DNA from: Alistipes sp.
GTDB lineage: Bacteria; Bacteroidota; Bacteroidia; Bacteroidales; Rikenellaceae
Direction of reading: 5' to 3'
Assembly: GCA_021201825.1 (NCBI GenBank)
Contig: JAJQED010000037.1
Location: 157,891 to 221,890 of the forward strand
DNA length: 64,000 bases
In this document: one piece after another, positions 26,692 through 35,990 of the stretch
How the letters are laid out: the number at the start of each line of letters is the position of its first letter
Numbering within the stretch: position 1 is the first letter of the stretch
Made by a program: the position numbers and the translations under genes
Notes under the pieces: model-generated
Database searches by the model: none
What the model was told of the DNA's origin: nothing
What the model saw: the letters and a program-made list of their open reading frames with translations, nothing else

Positions 26692-28800
26692 TTATGAAAT
26701 CATACTGAAATCGGAACGTTTCGTGCCGCTGTACCGGGATTCCAGTTCTTCTAATAATTTCTTGTCGGTGGCATCAAATAGATAACCGCCGTCGTAGATC
26801 TTCTCGGCCGCAGTGCGGCAAATTTCCACGATAGCGGAGTCCCTGCCCAGGTTGGATATCTTCAATTCGAGTGCCAAACCGCTCTGCTGGGTGCCTGCCA
26901 GGTCGCCAGCTCCGCGCAGTTTCAGGTCGAGTTCCGACAGCTCGAATCCGTCGCCCGTCCGCACCATCGCCCCGAGCCGCGCCCGGGCGTCGGCGCTCAG
27001 TTTGTCTCCGCTCATCAACACGCAGTATGACTGTTCCCCTCCCCTGCCGACACGCCCCCGGAGCTGGTGCAGCTGCGAGAGGCCGAACCTCTCGGCGCTT
27101 TCGATCACCATTACGGTGGCGTTCGGCACATCCACGCCTACCTCTATAACGGAGGTGGCCACCATAATATTGGCCGTTCCCTCCTTAAAAAGTTTCATAT
27201 TGGCCTCCTTGTCCGCCGCTTTCATCCTGCCGTGTACCACGGTAGTGAAGTAGTCCGGCGGCGGGAACTGCCTGCTGATACTTTCGAAGCCGTCCTCGAG
27301 GTCCTTATAGTCCATCTTCTCCGACCCGCTGATGAGCGGGTAGACCACATATATCTGCCGCCCGGCGGCAATCTGTTCGGCCATAAAGCCGTAAACACGG
27401 AGCCGTTGCGAATCACGTACGTGCATGGTTTTGATCGGCTTGCGTCCGGGCGGCAGTTCGTCGATGACCGATACGTCCAGGTCGCCGTAAAGGGTCATGG
27501 CCAGGGTGCGCGGAATGGGGGTGGCCGTCATTACCAGAACGTGCGGGGGCCGCTGGTTCTTGGTCCAGAGCCGGGCCCGCTGTTCCACCCCGAAGCGGTG
27601 TTGTTCGTCGATGACCACGAAACCGAGGTTGTCGAACCGGACGCGCTCTTCTATCAGGGCGTGCGTGCCGACCAGAATGTCGATATTGCCCACTTCGAGG
27701 TTCGACAGTATCTCGTCCCGTTCCCGGGTCCGGGTCGAGCCGGTCAGCACGGCTACGTTCACGTCCATGCCGCCCAGCAAATTATAGATGGTGGCATAGT
27801 GCTGGCGGGCCAGTATCTCGGTCGGGGCCATCAGGCAGGACTGGTAACCGTTGTCGGCGGCCAGGAGCATGCTCATCAGGGCCACCAGCGTCTTGCCGCT
27901 GCCCACGTCCCCCTGCAGCAGGCGGTTCATCTGGTGTCCGGTGACGGTGTCCGAGCGGATCTCCTTGATAACCCGCTTTTGGGCACCGGTCAGTTCGAAC
28001 GGCAGGTGGCCGCTGTAAAATTCGTTAAACAAGTCCCCCACCCGGTTGAACATAAAGCCGTTGGACTTTTCGATCCGACCCTGCCGCTGAGCGACGATCC
28101 CGAGCTGAAGTCCGAACAGTTCCTCAAATTTAAGGCGGTACTGAGCGGCGGCGAGTATTTTTTGGTCCTTGGGAAAGTGGATGTTCTCGAGGGCGTCCCG
28201 CAGCGGGATAAGGCCGTGATCGCGCATAACCTGCGCCGGCAAAGTTTCGGTAATGTGATCCCGGGCCACTTCCCACAGGTTACACATCAGGTTATATATA
28301 CCCTTTGTACCCATGTGGTTGGAATTGAGGCTCTCCGTTGTGCTGTAAATTCCCTGCATTCCGGGCGGCCTCTGGCGGGCGGCACCAACGTCCTCAATTT
28401 CAGGATGGACTATCTGTAACTGACCGTTGAAGAAACCGGGCCGTCCGAAGACGATATATTCCCGGCCCGGTTCGAGCCGCTTCTGCACCCATTTTATTCC
28501 CCGGAACCAGGTGAGTTCAACCCTGCCCGTGTCGTCGGAAGCGATGGCCACCAGCCGGGCCGTGCGTCCCGCTCCCTGCAACGAAATACCCTCTATGCGT
28601 ACCCGCAGTTGGATGTAAGCGACGGATTCGTCCCGTATCTCGGCGGTCTTATAAAAGCGCGACCGGTCCACATACCGGAACGGAAAGTACCACAGCAGGT
28701 CGCGCATCGTCCGGATGCCCAACTCCTTATGCAGTATCGCGGCGCGGTTGTCGCCCACTCCCTTGAGGAACCGTATGTCGTTGTCCAGGAAATTTGCCAT
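26692..28800 (-). CDS. recG: ATP-dependent DNA helicase RecG
   Basis: About 702 residues, normal for RecG, which rewinds stalled forks and branch-migrates Holliday junctions in the cytoplasm. The N-terminal wedge/OB domain contains FLKGVGDNRAAIL. Helicase motifs follow in order: GDVGSGKT (Walker A), DEQHRFGVEQR (DEQH box), MTATPIPRT (motif III), and QLRGRVGRG (motif VI). The longer frame to 28812 would use a TTG codon that lies in a TATCTTTG promoter-like element (28810-28817), so I prefer the ATG at 28800 (MANFLDNDI). It lies 63 bp downstream of the phosphopantetheinyl transferase gene on the same strand. Confidence 0.95.
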   Translation of the reverse strand: MANFLDNDIRFLKGVGDNRAAILHKELGIRTMRDLLWYFPFRYVDRSRFYKTAEIRDESVAYIQLRVRIEGISLQGAGRTARLVAIASDDTGRVELTWFRGIKWVQKRLEPGREYIVFGRPGFFNGQLQIVHPEIEDVGAARQRPPGMQGIYSTTESLNSNHMGTKGIYNLMCNLWEVARDHITETLPAQVMRDHGLIPLRDALENIHFPKDQKILAAAQYRLKFEELFGLQLGIVAQRQGRIEKSNGFMFNRVGDLFNEFYSGHLPFELTGAQKRVIKEIRSDTVTGHQMNRLLQGDVGSGKTLVALMSMLLAADNGYQSCLMAPTEILARQHYATIYNLLGGMDVNVAVLTGSTRTRERDEILSNLEVGNIDILVGTHALIEERVRFDNLGFVVIDEQHRFGVEQRARLWTKNQRPPHVLVMTATPIPRTLAMTLYGDLDVSVIDELPPGRKPIKTMHVRDSQRLRVYGFMAEQIAAGRQIYVVYPLISGSEKMDYKDLEDGFESISRQFPPPDYFTTVVHGRMKAADKEANMKLFKEGTANIMVATSVIEVGVDVPNATVMVIESAERFGLSQLHQLRGRVGRGGEQSYCVLMSGDKLSADARARLGAMVRTGDGFELSELDLKLRGAGDLAGTQQSGLALELKISNLGRDSAIVEICRTAAEKIYDGGYLFDATDKKLLEELESRYSGTKRSDFSMIS

Positions 28801-28863
28801 TGACGGTATCAAAGATAGGAAACTTTCCCCACCGGCAGATACCCGGCGTTATTGGGCCGTAAG

Positions 28864-29526
28864 TTAAATAGTATGGCAGAAAATAAATCCGCCGGTCAGG
28901 CGTAAAGCCAGCTGCAATCCCGTGCGGTCCCGCAGGCGGGCGGTGACCCGACCGGCCTGCCCGTCCGAGGGCAAGGCGAAAGCGGTGACCCAACCGGCCT
29001 GCCCGTCCGAGGGCAAATCGAGGGCGGTTACCTCGAGGTCCCGAAGCAGGTCGAGGCCGGGTATGCCGGCAAATTTATAGAGGGTTTCTTTCGCACACCA
29101 CATTGCCGGGGCGAACAACGGATGCCCCGCGGCCGGTAACCGGCACTCCCGCTGGGAGACGAACCGAGGCATGGCTTTGGAAAAATCGCGGGAAGCGTTC
29201 TCGATATCTATGGCGCAGGGCCTGCGGCCCACGATCACCGCCGCCGCACCGTCGCAATGGCTGAATCCGACATGGGAATATTCTACGTCCGCCGCTGTGA
29301 GTTCAGGCGCCCCGTTTTCATTATATGCTATGGATGCTGTCGGTGCGATCGCCCGCAGTGCGGCCCGTGCGGCAAGATGCTGGGTCCGCCGCTGAATATT
29401 GCGGAACCGGTCTGCCGACAGCCGGTCGGCCGGGGTTACAAGCCGCAGTAACTCACCGGTATCTTCGGTGGTCCGCCATACGGCTACCTGTCCGTCCGGG
29501 AAATATTCGTTAAGAAGCAACGGCAT
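28864..29526 (-). CDS. 4'-phosphopantetheinyl transferase (Sfp/AcpT-like) with internal duplication
   Basis: 220 residues. It transfers the phosphopantetheine arm from CoA to carrier proteins. The two family motifs are present: CAIDIE for magnesium binding and WCAKETLYKF (W-x-x-KE-x-x-x-K). The start lies 2 bp after the gldE stop, so the genes are coupled. Unusually, the C-terminal part carries LPSDGQAGWVTA followed by LPSDGQAGRVTA, produced by a 42-bp tandem duplication at 28940-29023 that adds 14 residues in frame. The catalytic motifs lie before the duplication. No fatty acid or polyketide synthase genes are adjacent, so it probably serves the housekeeping acyl carrier protein. Confidence 0.88.
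   Translation of the reverse strand: MPLLLNEYFPDGQVAVWRTTEDTGELLRLVTPADRLSADRFRNIQRRTQHLAARAALRAIAPTASIAYNENGAPELTAADVEYSHVGFSHCDGAAAVIVGRRPCAIDIENASRDFSKAMPRFVSQRECRLPAAGHPLFAPAMWCAKETLYKFAGIPGLDLLRDLEVTALDLPSDGQAGWVTAFALPSDGQAGRVTARLRDRTGLQLALRLTGGFIFCHTI
28940..29023. repeat. 42-bp in-frame tandem duplication inside the PPTase gene
   Basis: Two copies with a period of 42 bp (28940-28981 and 28982-29023), both starting GCGGTGACCC, differ at only a few positions near their ends. A third partial start (GCGGTTACC) follows at 29024. The period is a multiple of three, so the frame is kept. Confidence 0.9.
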
Positions 29527-29528
29527 GG

Positions 29529-30908
29529 CTATTCGGGATCCTCCACCGGCTCGAGCGGCCCCAGAACGGTGACCTTGACTTTATCGATGCGGCGCCCGTC
29601 GAGGGCCGTGACGGTAAACCTCAACGGCTGGTATGTCACACTGTCGCCTTTCTGCAGGAAGTCGTGCTTCAACTCGAGCACAAGCCCCGCCAGGGTCTCT
29701 ATATCGGTCGATACGGCGTCGAAATAATCCTCGTCCAGCCCGAGCACCTCCTCGAAATCGGAGAGGTGTGTCTTGCCGTCGAACAGGTAATTATTGTCGT
29801 CCAGCTTCTTGTAATAGGTCGGTTCCTCGGCGTCCGATTCGTCGGAGATCTCGCCCACTATCTCCTCCATAATATCCTCCAGCGACACCAACCCCTGTGT
29901 CGCCCCGTACTCGTCCACTACGATGGCGATATGCACCTTGCCCGACTGGAATTCCTCCATAAGGTCATTGATCTTCTTATGCTCGGGCACAAAGTAGGGT
30001 TTGCGCAGGTATTCCTGCCACCTGAAACCCTCCGGCTCGCCGATAAACGAGATCATATCCTTTACGTAAAGAATACCCACGATTGTGTCGATATTATCCT
30101 GATAAACCGGAATGCGAGAGAATCCCGATTCGATTATCACTTTTTTAACGGTCTGGAAATCGTCTTCGATATCGAGCGCCACCATATCCATCCGCAGTTT
30201 CATGATGTCGGCGACCTCCGTATTGACGAAGCTTACGATGCCCGAAAGCATCTGTTTCTCCTCCTCGGTGTGGTTCTCGGTGATCTCGATGGCGTCGCTC
30301 AGCTCGTCCATCGAGAGCTGGGTCCGGCGGCCCGGCAGCCTGTTGTTGAACGCCCCGCCCGATTTGACCAGCAGGTACGCGAACGGCTTCATCAGGTGCT
30401 TGAGCCCCAGCAGCGGCACGGAAACGAACCGTGAGAACCGCAGGGGGTAGTATGTAGCGAATATCTTAGGGATTATTTCGCCGAACAGCAGAAGCACGAA
30501 CGTGACGACGATCACTTTTATGGCGAACTCCCACCCTGTGGACCCGAAACCCACGATGCTGTCGATGAAATTGTTCGACAGTATTACGATGCCGATATTG
30601 ATCAGGTTGTTTAAAATAAGGACGGTCGCCAGCAGGTAATCCTGCGATCCGAGAAGTTTCAGCAGGGCGTTGTCTGCCCGGCTCTTACGTTCGCGGGCCG
30701 AATTGACGTCGGCAGGCGACAGAGAGAAGAACGCCGTCTCGCTGCCCGAGATAAGGGCCGAGAACACGAGCAGCCCGACTATCACCCCGAGCATCCCCAG
30801 GGACCGGGGACCGAGGTGATGGAACGTAACTATTTGGAGCAATGTCGTCAATCGGGATATCTGTTTGTTGCCTGCTTCCGGCTCTGCCCGGGCCGGGGAT
30901 ATGGCCAC
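29529..30908 (-). CDS. gldE: GldE-like CNNM/CBS-domain membrane protein
   Basis: Up to 459 residues. An N-terminal DUF21/CNNM membrane domain has SGSETAFFSLSP and helices around LATVLILNNLINIGIVIL. A paired CBS domain follows (about 215-345; FSRIPVYQDNIDTIVGILYV, HIAIVVDEYGATQGLVSLED), then a C-terminal CorC_HlyC domain. This matches GldE, associated with gliding in flavobacteria but kept in non-gliding Bacteroidales, where CNNM homologues suggest metal-ion transport. The frame begins at a GTG, and an alternative TTG lies about 22 codons in, so the start is uncertain. It is 38 bp downstream of ftsZ and coupled to the PPTase gene. Confidence 0.9.
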   Translation of the reverse strand: MAISPARAEPEAGNKQISRLTTLLQIVTFHHLGPRSLGMLGVIVGLLVFSALISGSETAFFSLSPADVNSARERKSRADNALLKLLGSQDYLLATVLILNNLINIGIVILSNNFIDSIVGFGSTGWEFAIKVIVVTFVLLLFGEIIPKIFATYYPLRFSRFVSVPLLGLKHLMKPFAYLLVKSGGAFNNRLPGRRTQLSMDELSDAIEITENHTEEEKQMLSGIVSFVNTEVADIMKLRMDMVALDIEDDFQTVKKVIIESGFSRIPVYQDNIDTIVGILYVKDMISFIGEPEGFRWQEYLRKPYFVPEHKKINDLMEEFQSGKVHIAIVVDEYGATQGLVSLEDIMEEIVGEISDESDAEEPTYYKKLDDNNYLFDGKTHLSDFEEVLGLDEDYFDAVSTDIETLAGLVLELKHDFLQKGDSVTYQPLRFTVTALDGRRIDKVKVTVLGPLEPVEDPE

Positions 30909-30946
30909 GGGCTGCGAAAAATATGCCGCATCGTGGCGCCGCAGGC

Positions 30947-32227
30947 TTATTCTTCGAAGAGCGTGGTGGTTTTGGCCTCCTGCTCGGTTTTACGTATTTC
31001 TTCTTTCATGCGGCCCTTTGCTCCCCGTGAGTCGTCCAGGAACTTTACCTTACGCCTGACGTATGCCGGGGTATTGGCTACTTTCTCGATATCGGCATAC
31101 CGCTTGTCGTCCTCGACCACGATCACCTGTGAGCCGCTCCCCTGTATCTTCTGGTCCACCTCGCTAAGTACCTTACCCGGATGCTTGAACGGGTCGCTCG
31201 GCGGCGACCACCGTTTGCGGCCCCGTGTCGCGGGCTGCACCGGCTCCAAAGGGTTGCCCTTGTCCGAGAGGCGGAAGCCCGTGGCGATGACCGTCAGCTC
31301 GATATCCTCACCCAACAGGTCGTTCTTGCCGGCCCCCCAGATTATATTGGCTTTCTTCCCGGCCTGTCCCTGAATGTAGTCCAGTATCTGGGTCGATTCG
31401 GCGAGGGTTATCTCGTTATCCCCGTAGGTTATATTGAACAGGATGCTTGTCGCCCCGTCCACAGAGTTATGGTTCAGCAGGGGGGACGACAGCGCCAGCT
31501 CGGCCACTCTCTGTGCCCGGTCCTCGCCGTTTGCCTTGCCCGACCCCATAAGGGCTATGCCGCTATCTTTCATTACCGTGGTCACGTCCGCAAAGTCGAC
31601 ATTGACTATCCCCGGACGGGTAATAATCTCGGCGATACCCCGTGCGGCCGTAGCCAGAATGTCGTTCGCCCGGCCGAAAGCCTCGGTAATAGGCAGTTCG
31701 CCGTAAATTTCCTGTATATTCTCGTTATTGATTATCAGCAGCGAATCCACGCTTTTCTTCAGCTCCTCGATACCCTCCAGGGCGTTGTTCACCCTCGTAG
31801 GACCCTCCGAGGCGTAAGGCATGGTCACTATCCCGACCGTGAGTATACCCGCATCCCGTGCCGCTTTGGCAATGATCGGAGCGGCCCCGGTACCCGTGCC
31901 GCCGCCCATACCGGCCGTAACGAACACCATCTTGGTACCCTCGCTCTTGAAGATATCGCATATCTGGTCGATGCTCTCGATGGCGGCGGCGCGCCCTTTC
32001 TCGGGCTTGTTCCCGGCCCCGAGGCCCTCGCCCAACTGCACCTTGAGCGGCACCAGGCTTTTGTCCAACGCCTGCCGGTCGGTATTGCAGACCATGAAAC
32101 TCACGTCCTGGATACCCAGGTCGTACATGTGGTTAACGGCGTTGCCGCCGGCCCCGCCGATACCCGCCACCATGATGATGGAGGGGGTAACCTTTTCGAT
32201 GTTAAACTCTATAAGCTCTTCCGTCAT
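30947..32227 (-). CDS. ftsZ: Cell division protein FtsZ
   Basis: 426 residues. This tubulin-like GTPase forms the Z ring at midcell. Nucleotide-binding motifs are visible: GIGGAGGNAVNHM near residue 22, the tubulin signature GGGTGTGAAP near 110, and the T7-loop NVDFADV. The C-terminal linker is short, and the conserved tail has the Bacteroidota form with TPAYVRRKVKF rather than the proteobacterial DIPAFLRKQ sequence. It is followed by a basic and acidic extension of about 35 residues. It is the last division gene of the cluster, 19 bp after ftsA, with gldE following. Confidence 0.97.
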   Translation of the reverse strand: MTEELIEFNIEKVTPSIIMVAGIGGAGGNAVNHMYDLGIQDVSFMVCNTDRQALDKSLVPLKVQLGEGLGAGNKPEKGRAAAIESIDQICDIFKSEGTKMVFVTAGMGGGTGTGAAPIIAKAARDAGILTVGIVTMPYASEGPTRVNNALEGIEELKKSVDSLLIINNENIQEIYGELPITEAFGRANDILATAARGIAEIITRPGIVNVDFADVTTVMKDSGIALMGSGKANGEDRAQRVAELALSSPLLNHNSVDGATSILFNITYGDNEITLAESTQILDYIQGQAGKKANIIWGAGKNDLLGEDIELTVIATGFRLSDKGNPLEPVQPATRGRKRWSPPSDPFKHPGKVLSEVDQKIQGSGSQVIVVEDDKRYADIEKVANTPAYVRRKVKFLDDSRGAKGRMKEEIRKTEQEAKTTTLFEE

Positions 32228-32246
32228 TGCCCTCTCCTCCCGTCGC

Positions 32247-33656
32247 TTATATGGTGTTGTCGTCGTCCAGCACGTCGAAATCGAACGTCTTCTCGATCTT
32301 CTCTTTCAACTTGCGGAACAGCCCTTTCCTTTTGCCTCCCTCACGGGGCTCGGCCTCCGGGCCGTACTCGAACCCGGGATCGGGCATCGCGAAACCGTCC
32401 GGCTCCGTTTCCGGGACCGGGGTCGTATTGTCCCGGCCGCGCGGGGCGGTTTCGGGCTGTACCGGCGGAGTTACGGGACGCTTGCGTGTACCTACCGCCA
32501 CGCTCTGCCCCTCGCGCATGGCCATCCCGAGGATACCCACGGCAGCGGCGAACCGCGTGTCGGTCACCTTGTCCTTTGTCTGCTCCGACACATGTATGTC
32601 CGGCAGGGCAATGCGCACATCGAGCCCGGTACGTTCCCCCATCAGGGTCTTGATCTCCCTGAGCATCGACGACCCGCCCGTAAGGATGATCCCGGCCGCG
32701 AGCTTGCCCTCGTACCCGGCCGTTTTTATCTCTTCCTTGATGTAATCCGCTATATCCAGCATCCGGGCCTCGATGATCGAAGCGAGGTTGCGGAACGATA
32801 TCTCCTTGTGGTCGTGCGGGGTACGTCCCGGAACCTTGACCAGCTTCTCCCCGTCTACGGCCGAGGGCACGGCGCATCCGTATTTAACTTTGAGTTCCTC
32901 GACATAACGCTCCATTATGCCGTAGGAACGGATATCCTTATTGATAGAGTCAGCCCCGAGCGGAATAACCCCCACATACCTTACGATACCGTCCTGATAG
33001 ATACACAGGTCCGAAGTTCCGGCACCCAGGTCGATCACCGCCACCCCGAGGTCTTTTTCGTCCGGGAACGTCACGGCGTCGGCCGCCGCCAGCGGGTTTA
33101 TGTATAGTTTCTTTTGCCGGATGCCGGTTTTCTGCAGGGCCCTCTCGAGCCTTGCCATGATCACGTTCTCGCCGATGATAAGGTTGAACGTGGACCCGAG
33201 GGTCTTACCGAACATCCCTACCGGGTCGGCCACCTCCTCCTCGTCGTCCACAAGGTAGTGCTGCGGGATAATATGCATCAAGGCGTAGCCGTCCGGGGCC
33301 TGAACCCCTTTCATGCTGTCGTTGAGCCTCTGCACGTCCTCCTCGAAAATTTCCCCGTCGGCCCCCGACACGTAAACGTAATAGGGGTGTTTGGCGCATT
33401 TGATATGGCTCCCCGAAATGCCCGTGAAAGCCTCCTCGACGGTGATGCCGAGCTTCTCCTCGATCTCGGCGACCGCCTCCCTGATCGACTGGGCGGCCTG
33501 CTCCACGTTCTTGACCTCGCCCTTTACGATACCCTTGCTCTCCCTTATGGCCACTGCCTCCACATCGACCCTGCCCTGCGCCGCAGGCCGGCCGGCGGCA
33601 ACGACAACGTTGCTCGTACCCAGGTCGATGGCTATTATGTAATTATTGTTTTCCAC
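32247..33656 (-). CDS. ftsA: Cell division protein FtsA
   Basis: 469 residues. This actin-like protein tethers FtsZ to the membrane. ATPase-fold motifs are IAIDLGTSNVVVA at the N-terminus, VIDLGAGTSDLCIY near 205 and a GIILTGGSS phosphate-2 motif near 320. A Pro/Glu-rich linker of about 60 residues follows the core. The end has an amphipathic helix (GLFRKLKEKIEKTFDF) that should serve as membrane anchor, then an acidic tail. It lies 66 bp downstream of ftsQ and 19 bp before ftsZ. Confidence 0.96.
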   Translation of the reverse strand: MENNNYIIAIDLGTSNVVVAAGRPAAQGRVDVEAVAIRESKGIVKGEVKNVEQAAQSIREAVAEIEEKLGITVEEAFTGISGSHIKCAKHPYYVYVSGADGEIFEEDVQRLNDSMKGVQAPDGYALMHIIPQHYLVDDEEEVADPVGMFGKTLGSTFNLIIGENVIMARLERALQKTGIRQKKLYINPLAAADAVTFPDEKDLGVAVIDLGAGTSDLCIYQDGIVRYVGVIPLGADSINKDIRSYGIMERYVEELKVKYGCAVPSAVDGEKLVKVPGRTPHDHKEISFRNLASIIEARMLDIADYIKEEIKTAGYEGKLAAGIILTGGSSMLREIKTLMGERTGLDVRIALPDIHVSEQTKDKVTDTRFAAAVGILGMAMREGQSVAVGTRKRPVTPPVQPETAPRGRDNTTPVPETEPDGFAMPDPGFEYGPEAEPREGGKRKGLFRKLKEKIEKTFDFDVLDDDNTI

Positions 33657-33722
33657 GGTTATGTCGCCTATATGCTTGTGAATAATTCCGGTTCGTCGCC
33701 TGCCGTTACAAACAGCAAAAGA

Positions 33723-34577
33723 TTACCTGCGGGTGCAGACAATCTGGTCCTTGTATCTAAGGTCGATGGTGCGGTACTGCTCCCACCCCTCATAGTCGAG
33801 AACCCTGTCGTAGAACAACATCAGCTTGTCCAGCTTCTCCTGTGTGTCCTCCAGGTTCCCGAACAGTATCAGGTGCCTCCCTACCCTCGGGATCAACTCT
33901 ATTTCAGGCTCTTTGCCTGCCGACAGGTAGGAAGCGGAGCCGCCCCCCTCGACGTTGATCTGCACGATCTGAGCGTCCCAGAAACTGCTGCTCCCTATCA
34001 ATCTCACAAAATTAATCAGTTTGCCGAAATATAAGCAACTTTCCTCGCTGAAATTTACGCTTCGGGCTTCCGCCCCAGCAAGTTTGCCGGCATATCCCTG
34101 TTCGAACGGTAAGCGGAAACTGCCCGTGACCAACGGCACATCTATAGACCCGCCCGGCCCGGCAGGCATGACGTACATGTCGTCCGAGACGTAGAAATCG
34201 TACCCGTTGCGCAGGGCGAACCGCGCAATGGGCCGCCTTTGCCAAAGCTCTACGGTAAGTTTGCCCTCCATATCGGTATATACGTCCGCACGCCGCACGA
34301 ACGGTTTATCCTCGAGAAACCGTTTTATCTCGCCCGTATTGGCCCGGTTCAGCGGCATACTGTCCCGCAGGGGCGCATACTCCTTCAGCCACCCCTCGAC
34401 GGTAGGCCGGTCGACGATCGGGATATTCTCCGCGTCGGCGATACGTATCTCGACCGTCCGCAGCAGGATGGCCTCCTGCCCGCCGCGGCACATCCGCACG
34501 GCGAAAACAAGATATGCGAACATCGCACACCAGGCTACCGTAGAGAAGACTATCCGTATGTGCCCCCCGAATTTCAC
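33723..34577 (-). CDS. ftsQ: Cell division protein FtsQ
   Basis: 284 residues with one N-terminal membrane helix (IVFSTVAWCAMFAYLVFAV). A POTRA-type segment (LLRTVEIRIADAENIPIVD) follows, then a periplasmic beta domain with PFVRRADVYTDMEGKL and RRPIARFAL. The sequence is diverged, as is usual for Bacteroidota FtsQ, but position between murC and ftsA and the domain order identify it. Its ATG directly abuts the murC stop, implying translational coupling. In other bacteria FtsQ forms the FtsQLB complex; the FtsL-like partner here is the gene at 44940. Confidence 0.9.
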   Translation of the reverse strand: MKFGGHIRIVFSTVAWCAMFAYLVFAVRMCRGGQEAILLRTVEIRIADAENIPIVDRPTVEGWLKEYAPLRDSMPLNRANTGEIKRFLEDKPFVRRADVYTDMEGKLTVELWQRRPIARFALRNGYDFYVSDDMYVMPAGPGGSIDVPLVTGSFRLPFEQGYAGKLAGAEARSVNFSEESCLYFGKLINFVRLIGSSSFWDAQIVQINVEGGGSASYLSAGKEPEIELIPRVGRHLILFGNLEDTQEKLDKLMLFYDRVLDYEGWEQYRTIDLRYKDQIVCTRR

Positions 34578-35984
34578 TTACAATGTTTTACTTTTCAAAA
34601 CCTGCTCTATCTCACCGCAATGGCGGTCTATATCCCCGGCCCCGAACGTGGCCACCACATCGGTGTCCATCCCGGCCAGTGTCGACGCGATCTCTTCTTT
34701 AGGCACGAGCCGCCACGGCACGGTCAGCCGCTGCCCGATCAACTGCGACGTTACGCCCTCCAAAGGCAGCTCCCTTGCCGGATAGATCGGGTTCAGCACC
34801 ACTTCGTCCGCCAAAGATAACGCTTTTGCGAATCCCTCGTAATGGTCCGCCGTGCGGCTGTACAGGTGAGGCTGGAAAACGGCCGTGAGTTTTCGCCCCG
34901 GGAACATCCCCCGCAGCGAACCGATAGCGGCCGTAAGCTCGCCCGGATGGTGCGCATAGTCGTCCATATAGACCTGTGACGGGGTATTTATATAGAACTC
35001 GAAACGCCGTTTGACCCCCTCGAATCCGGCCAGACCCTCCCGGAGTCTTGCACAGTCGAACCCCGCCGCCCACATAAGGGTCGACGCGGCAACGGCGTTC
35101 TCCACGTTTATCAACCCCGGCACCCCGAGAGTACAATCTTCCAGCACCATATCGGGGAACACCACATCGAACCGGTATTTACCCCCCTCCGCCGCCCGGA
35201 TATTACGGGCATGGAAAGCGCACGGCTCGTCGAGCGAATATTCCATAACCTCAGCCCCGATCCCCTGCAACCCGTCCAATGCCCCCTTGCGCACAATAAG
35301 GGTCTGACGTACCTGCGAAGCGAACCGGCGGAACGCCTCGAGCAAATTTTCGTGGCTCCCGTAGATATCGAGATGGTCCGGGTCGGTCGAAGTGATCACG
35401 GCGCAATCCGGATGCAACCGCAGGAAAGACCGGTCGTACTCGTCGGCCTCCACGGCAAGCCTGTTGCCGCTCCCCAACACGAGGTTTGACCTGAAATTGC
35501 GTGAAATACCGCCCAGGAAAGCGCTCCCCGTCCCGGTTCCACCCTCTCCCGTGCCGCACACCCTGCCCTGCCCGGTCAACCCCGCCGAATGGTTCAACCA
35601 CGCGGTAAGCGTCGACACGGTCGTCTTCCCGTGGGTGCCGGCCACGGCCATTACGTACCGCCCCGCCGACAAATGCCCCAACATCTCCGACCGCTTCTCC
35701 ACCCGGAACCCGTTCTCCCTGAACCATACCAACTCACTATGCTCCGCCGGAACCGCCGGAGTATAAACCACCAAAGTCGACCCCGCATCCCTGAATTCCA
35801 TAGGAATAGCCTCGACACTATCGTGATAATGCACCTGGGCCCCCTCGGCCTCCAACTCCCACGTCAAAGCCGACTCCGTCCTGTCATACCCCCCCACACG
35901 CCTGCCCGTATGCAAAAAATAACGAGCCAAACTACTCATCCCTATACCCCCGATACCCACAAAATATATATTATAAAACTCCAT
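34578..35984 (-). CDS. murC: UDP-N-acetylmuramate--L-alanine ligase MurC
   Basis: 468 residues. This cytosolic ligase adds L-Ala to UDP-MurNAc. An N-terminal Rossmann domain has FVGIGGIGMSSLA. The Mur ligase P-loop is AGTHGKTTVST near residue 116, and the central motif is ITSTDPDHLDIYG. A C-terminal domain follows with DDYAHHPGEL and YSRT. Length and motifs are typical and no D-Ala ligase fusion is present. It lies 6 bp after murG and directly abuts ftsQ, so it sits in the middle of the tightly packed cluster. Confidence 0.96.
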   Translation of the reverse strand: MEFYNIYFVGIGGIGMSSLARYFLHTGRRVGGYDRTESALTWELEAEGAQVHYHDSVEAIPMEFRDAGSTLVVYTPAVPAEHSELVWFRENGFRVEKRSEMLGHLSAGRYVMAVAGTHGKTTVSTLTAWLNHSAGLTGQGRVCGTGEGGTGTGSAFLGGISRNFRSNLVLGSGNRLAVEADEYDRSFLRLHPDCAVITSTDPDHLDIYGSHENLLEAFRRFASQVRQTLIVRKGALDGLQGIGAEVMEYSLDEPCAFHARNIRAAEGGKYRFDVVFPDMVLEDCTLGVPGLINVENAVAASTLMWAAGFDCARLREGLAGFEGVKRRFEFYINTPSQVYMDDYAHHPGELTAAIGSLRGMFPGRKLTAVFQPHLYSRTADHYEGFAKALSLADEVVLNPIYPARELPLEGVTSQLIGQRLTVPWRLVPKEEIASTLAGMDTDVVATFGAGDIDRHCGEIEQVLKSKTL

Positions 35985-35990
35985 ATTTTT

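Noticed and set aside
28801..28817. TATCTTTG as a promoter for recG
   Set aside because: It matches -7 but lies only 9 bp before the ATG and has no -33 partner, so I used it only as an argument against the longer TTG start.
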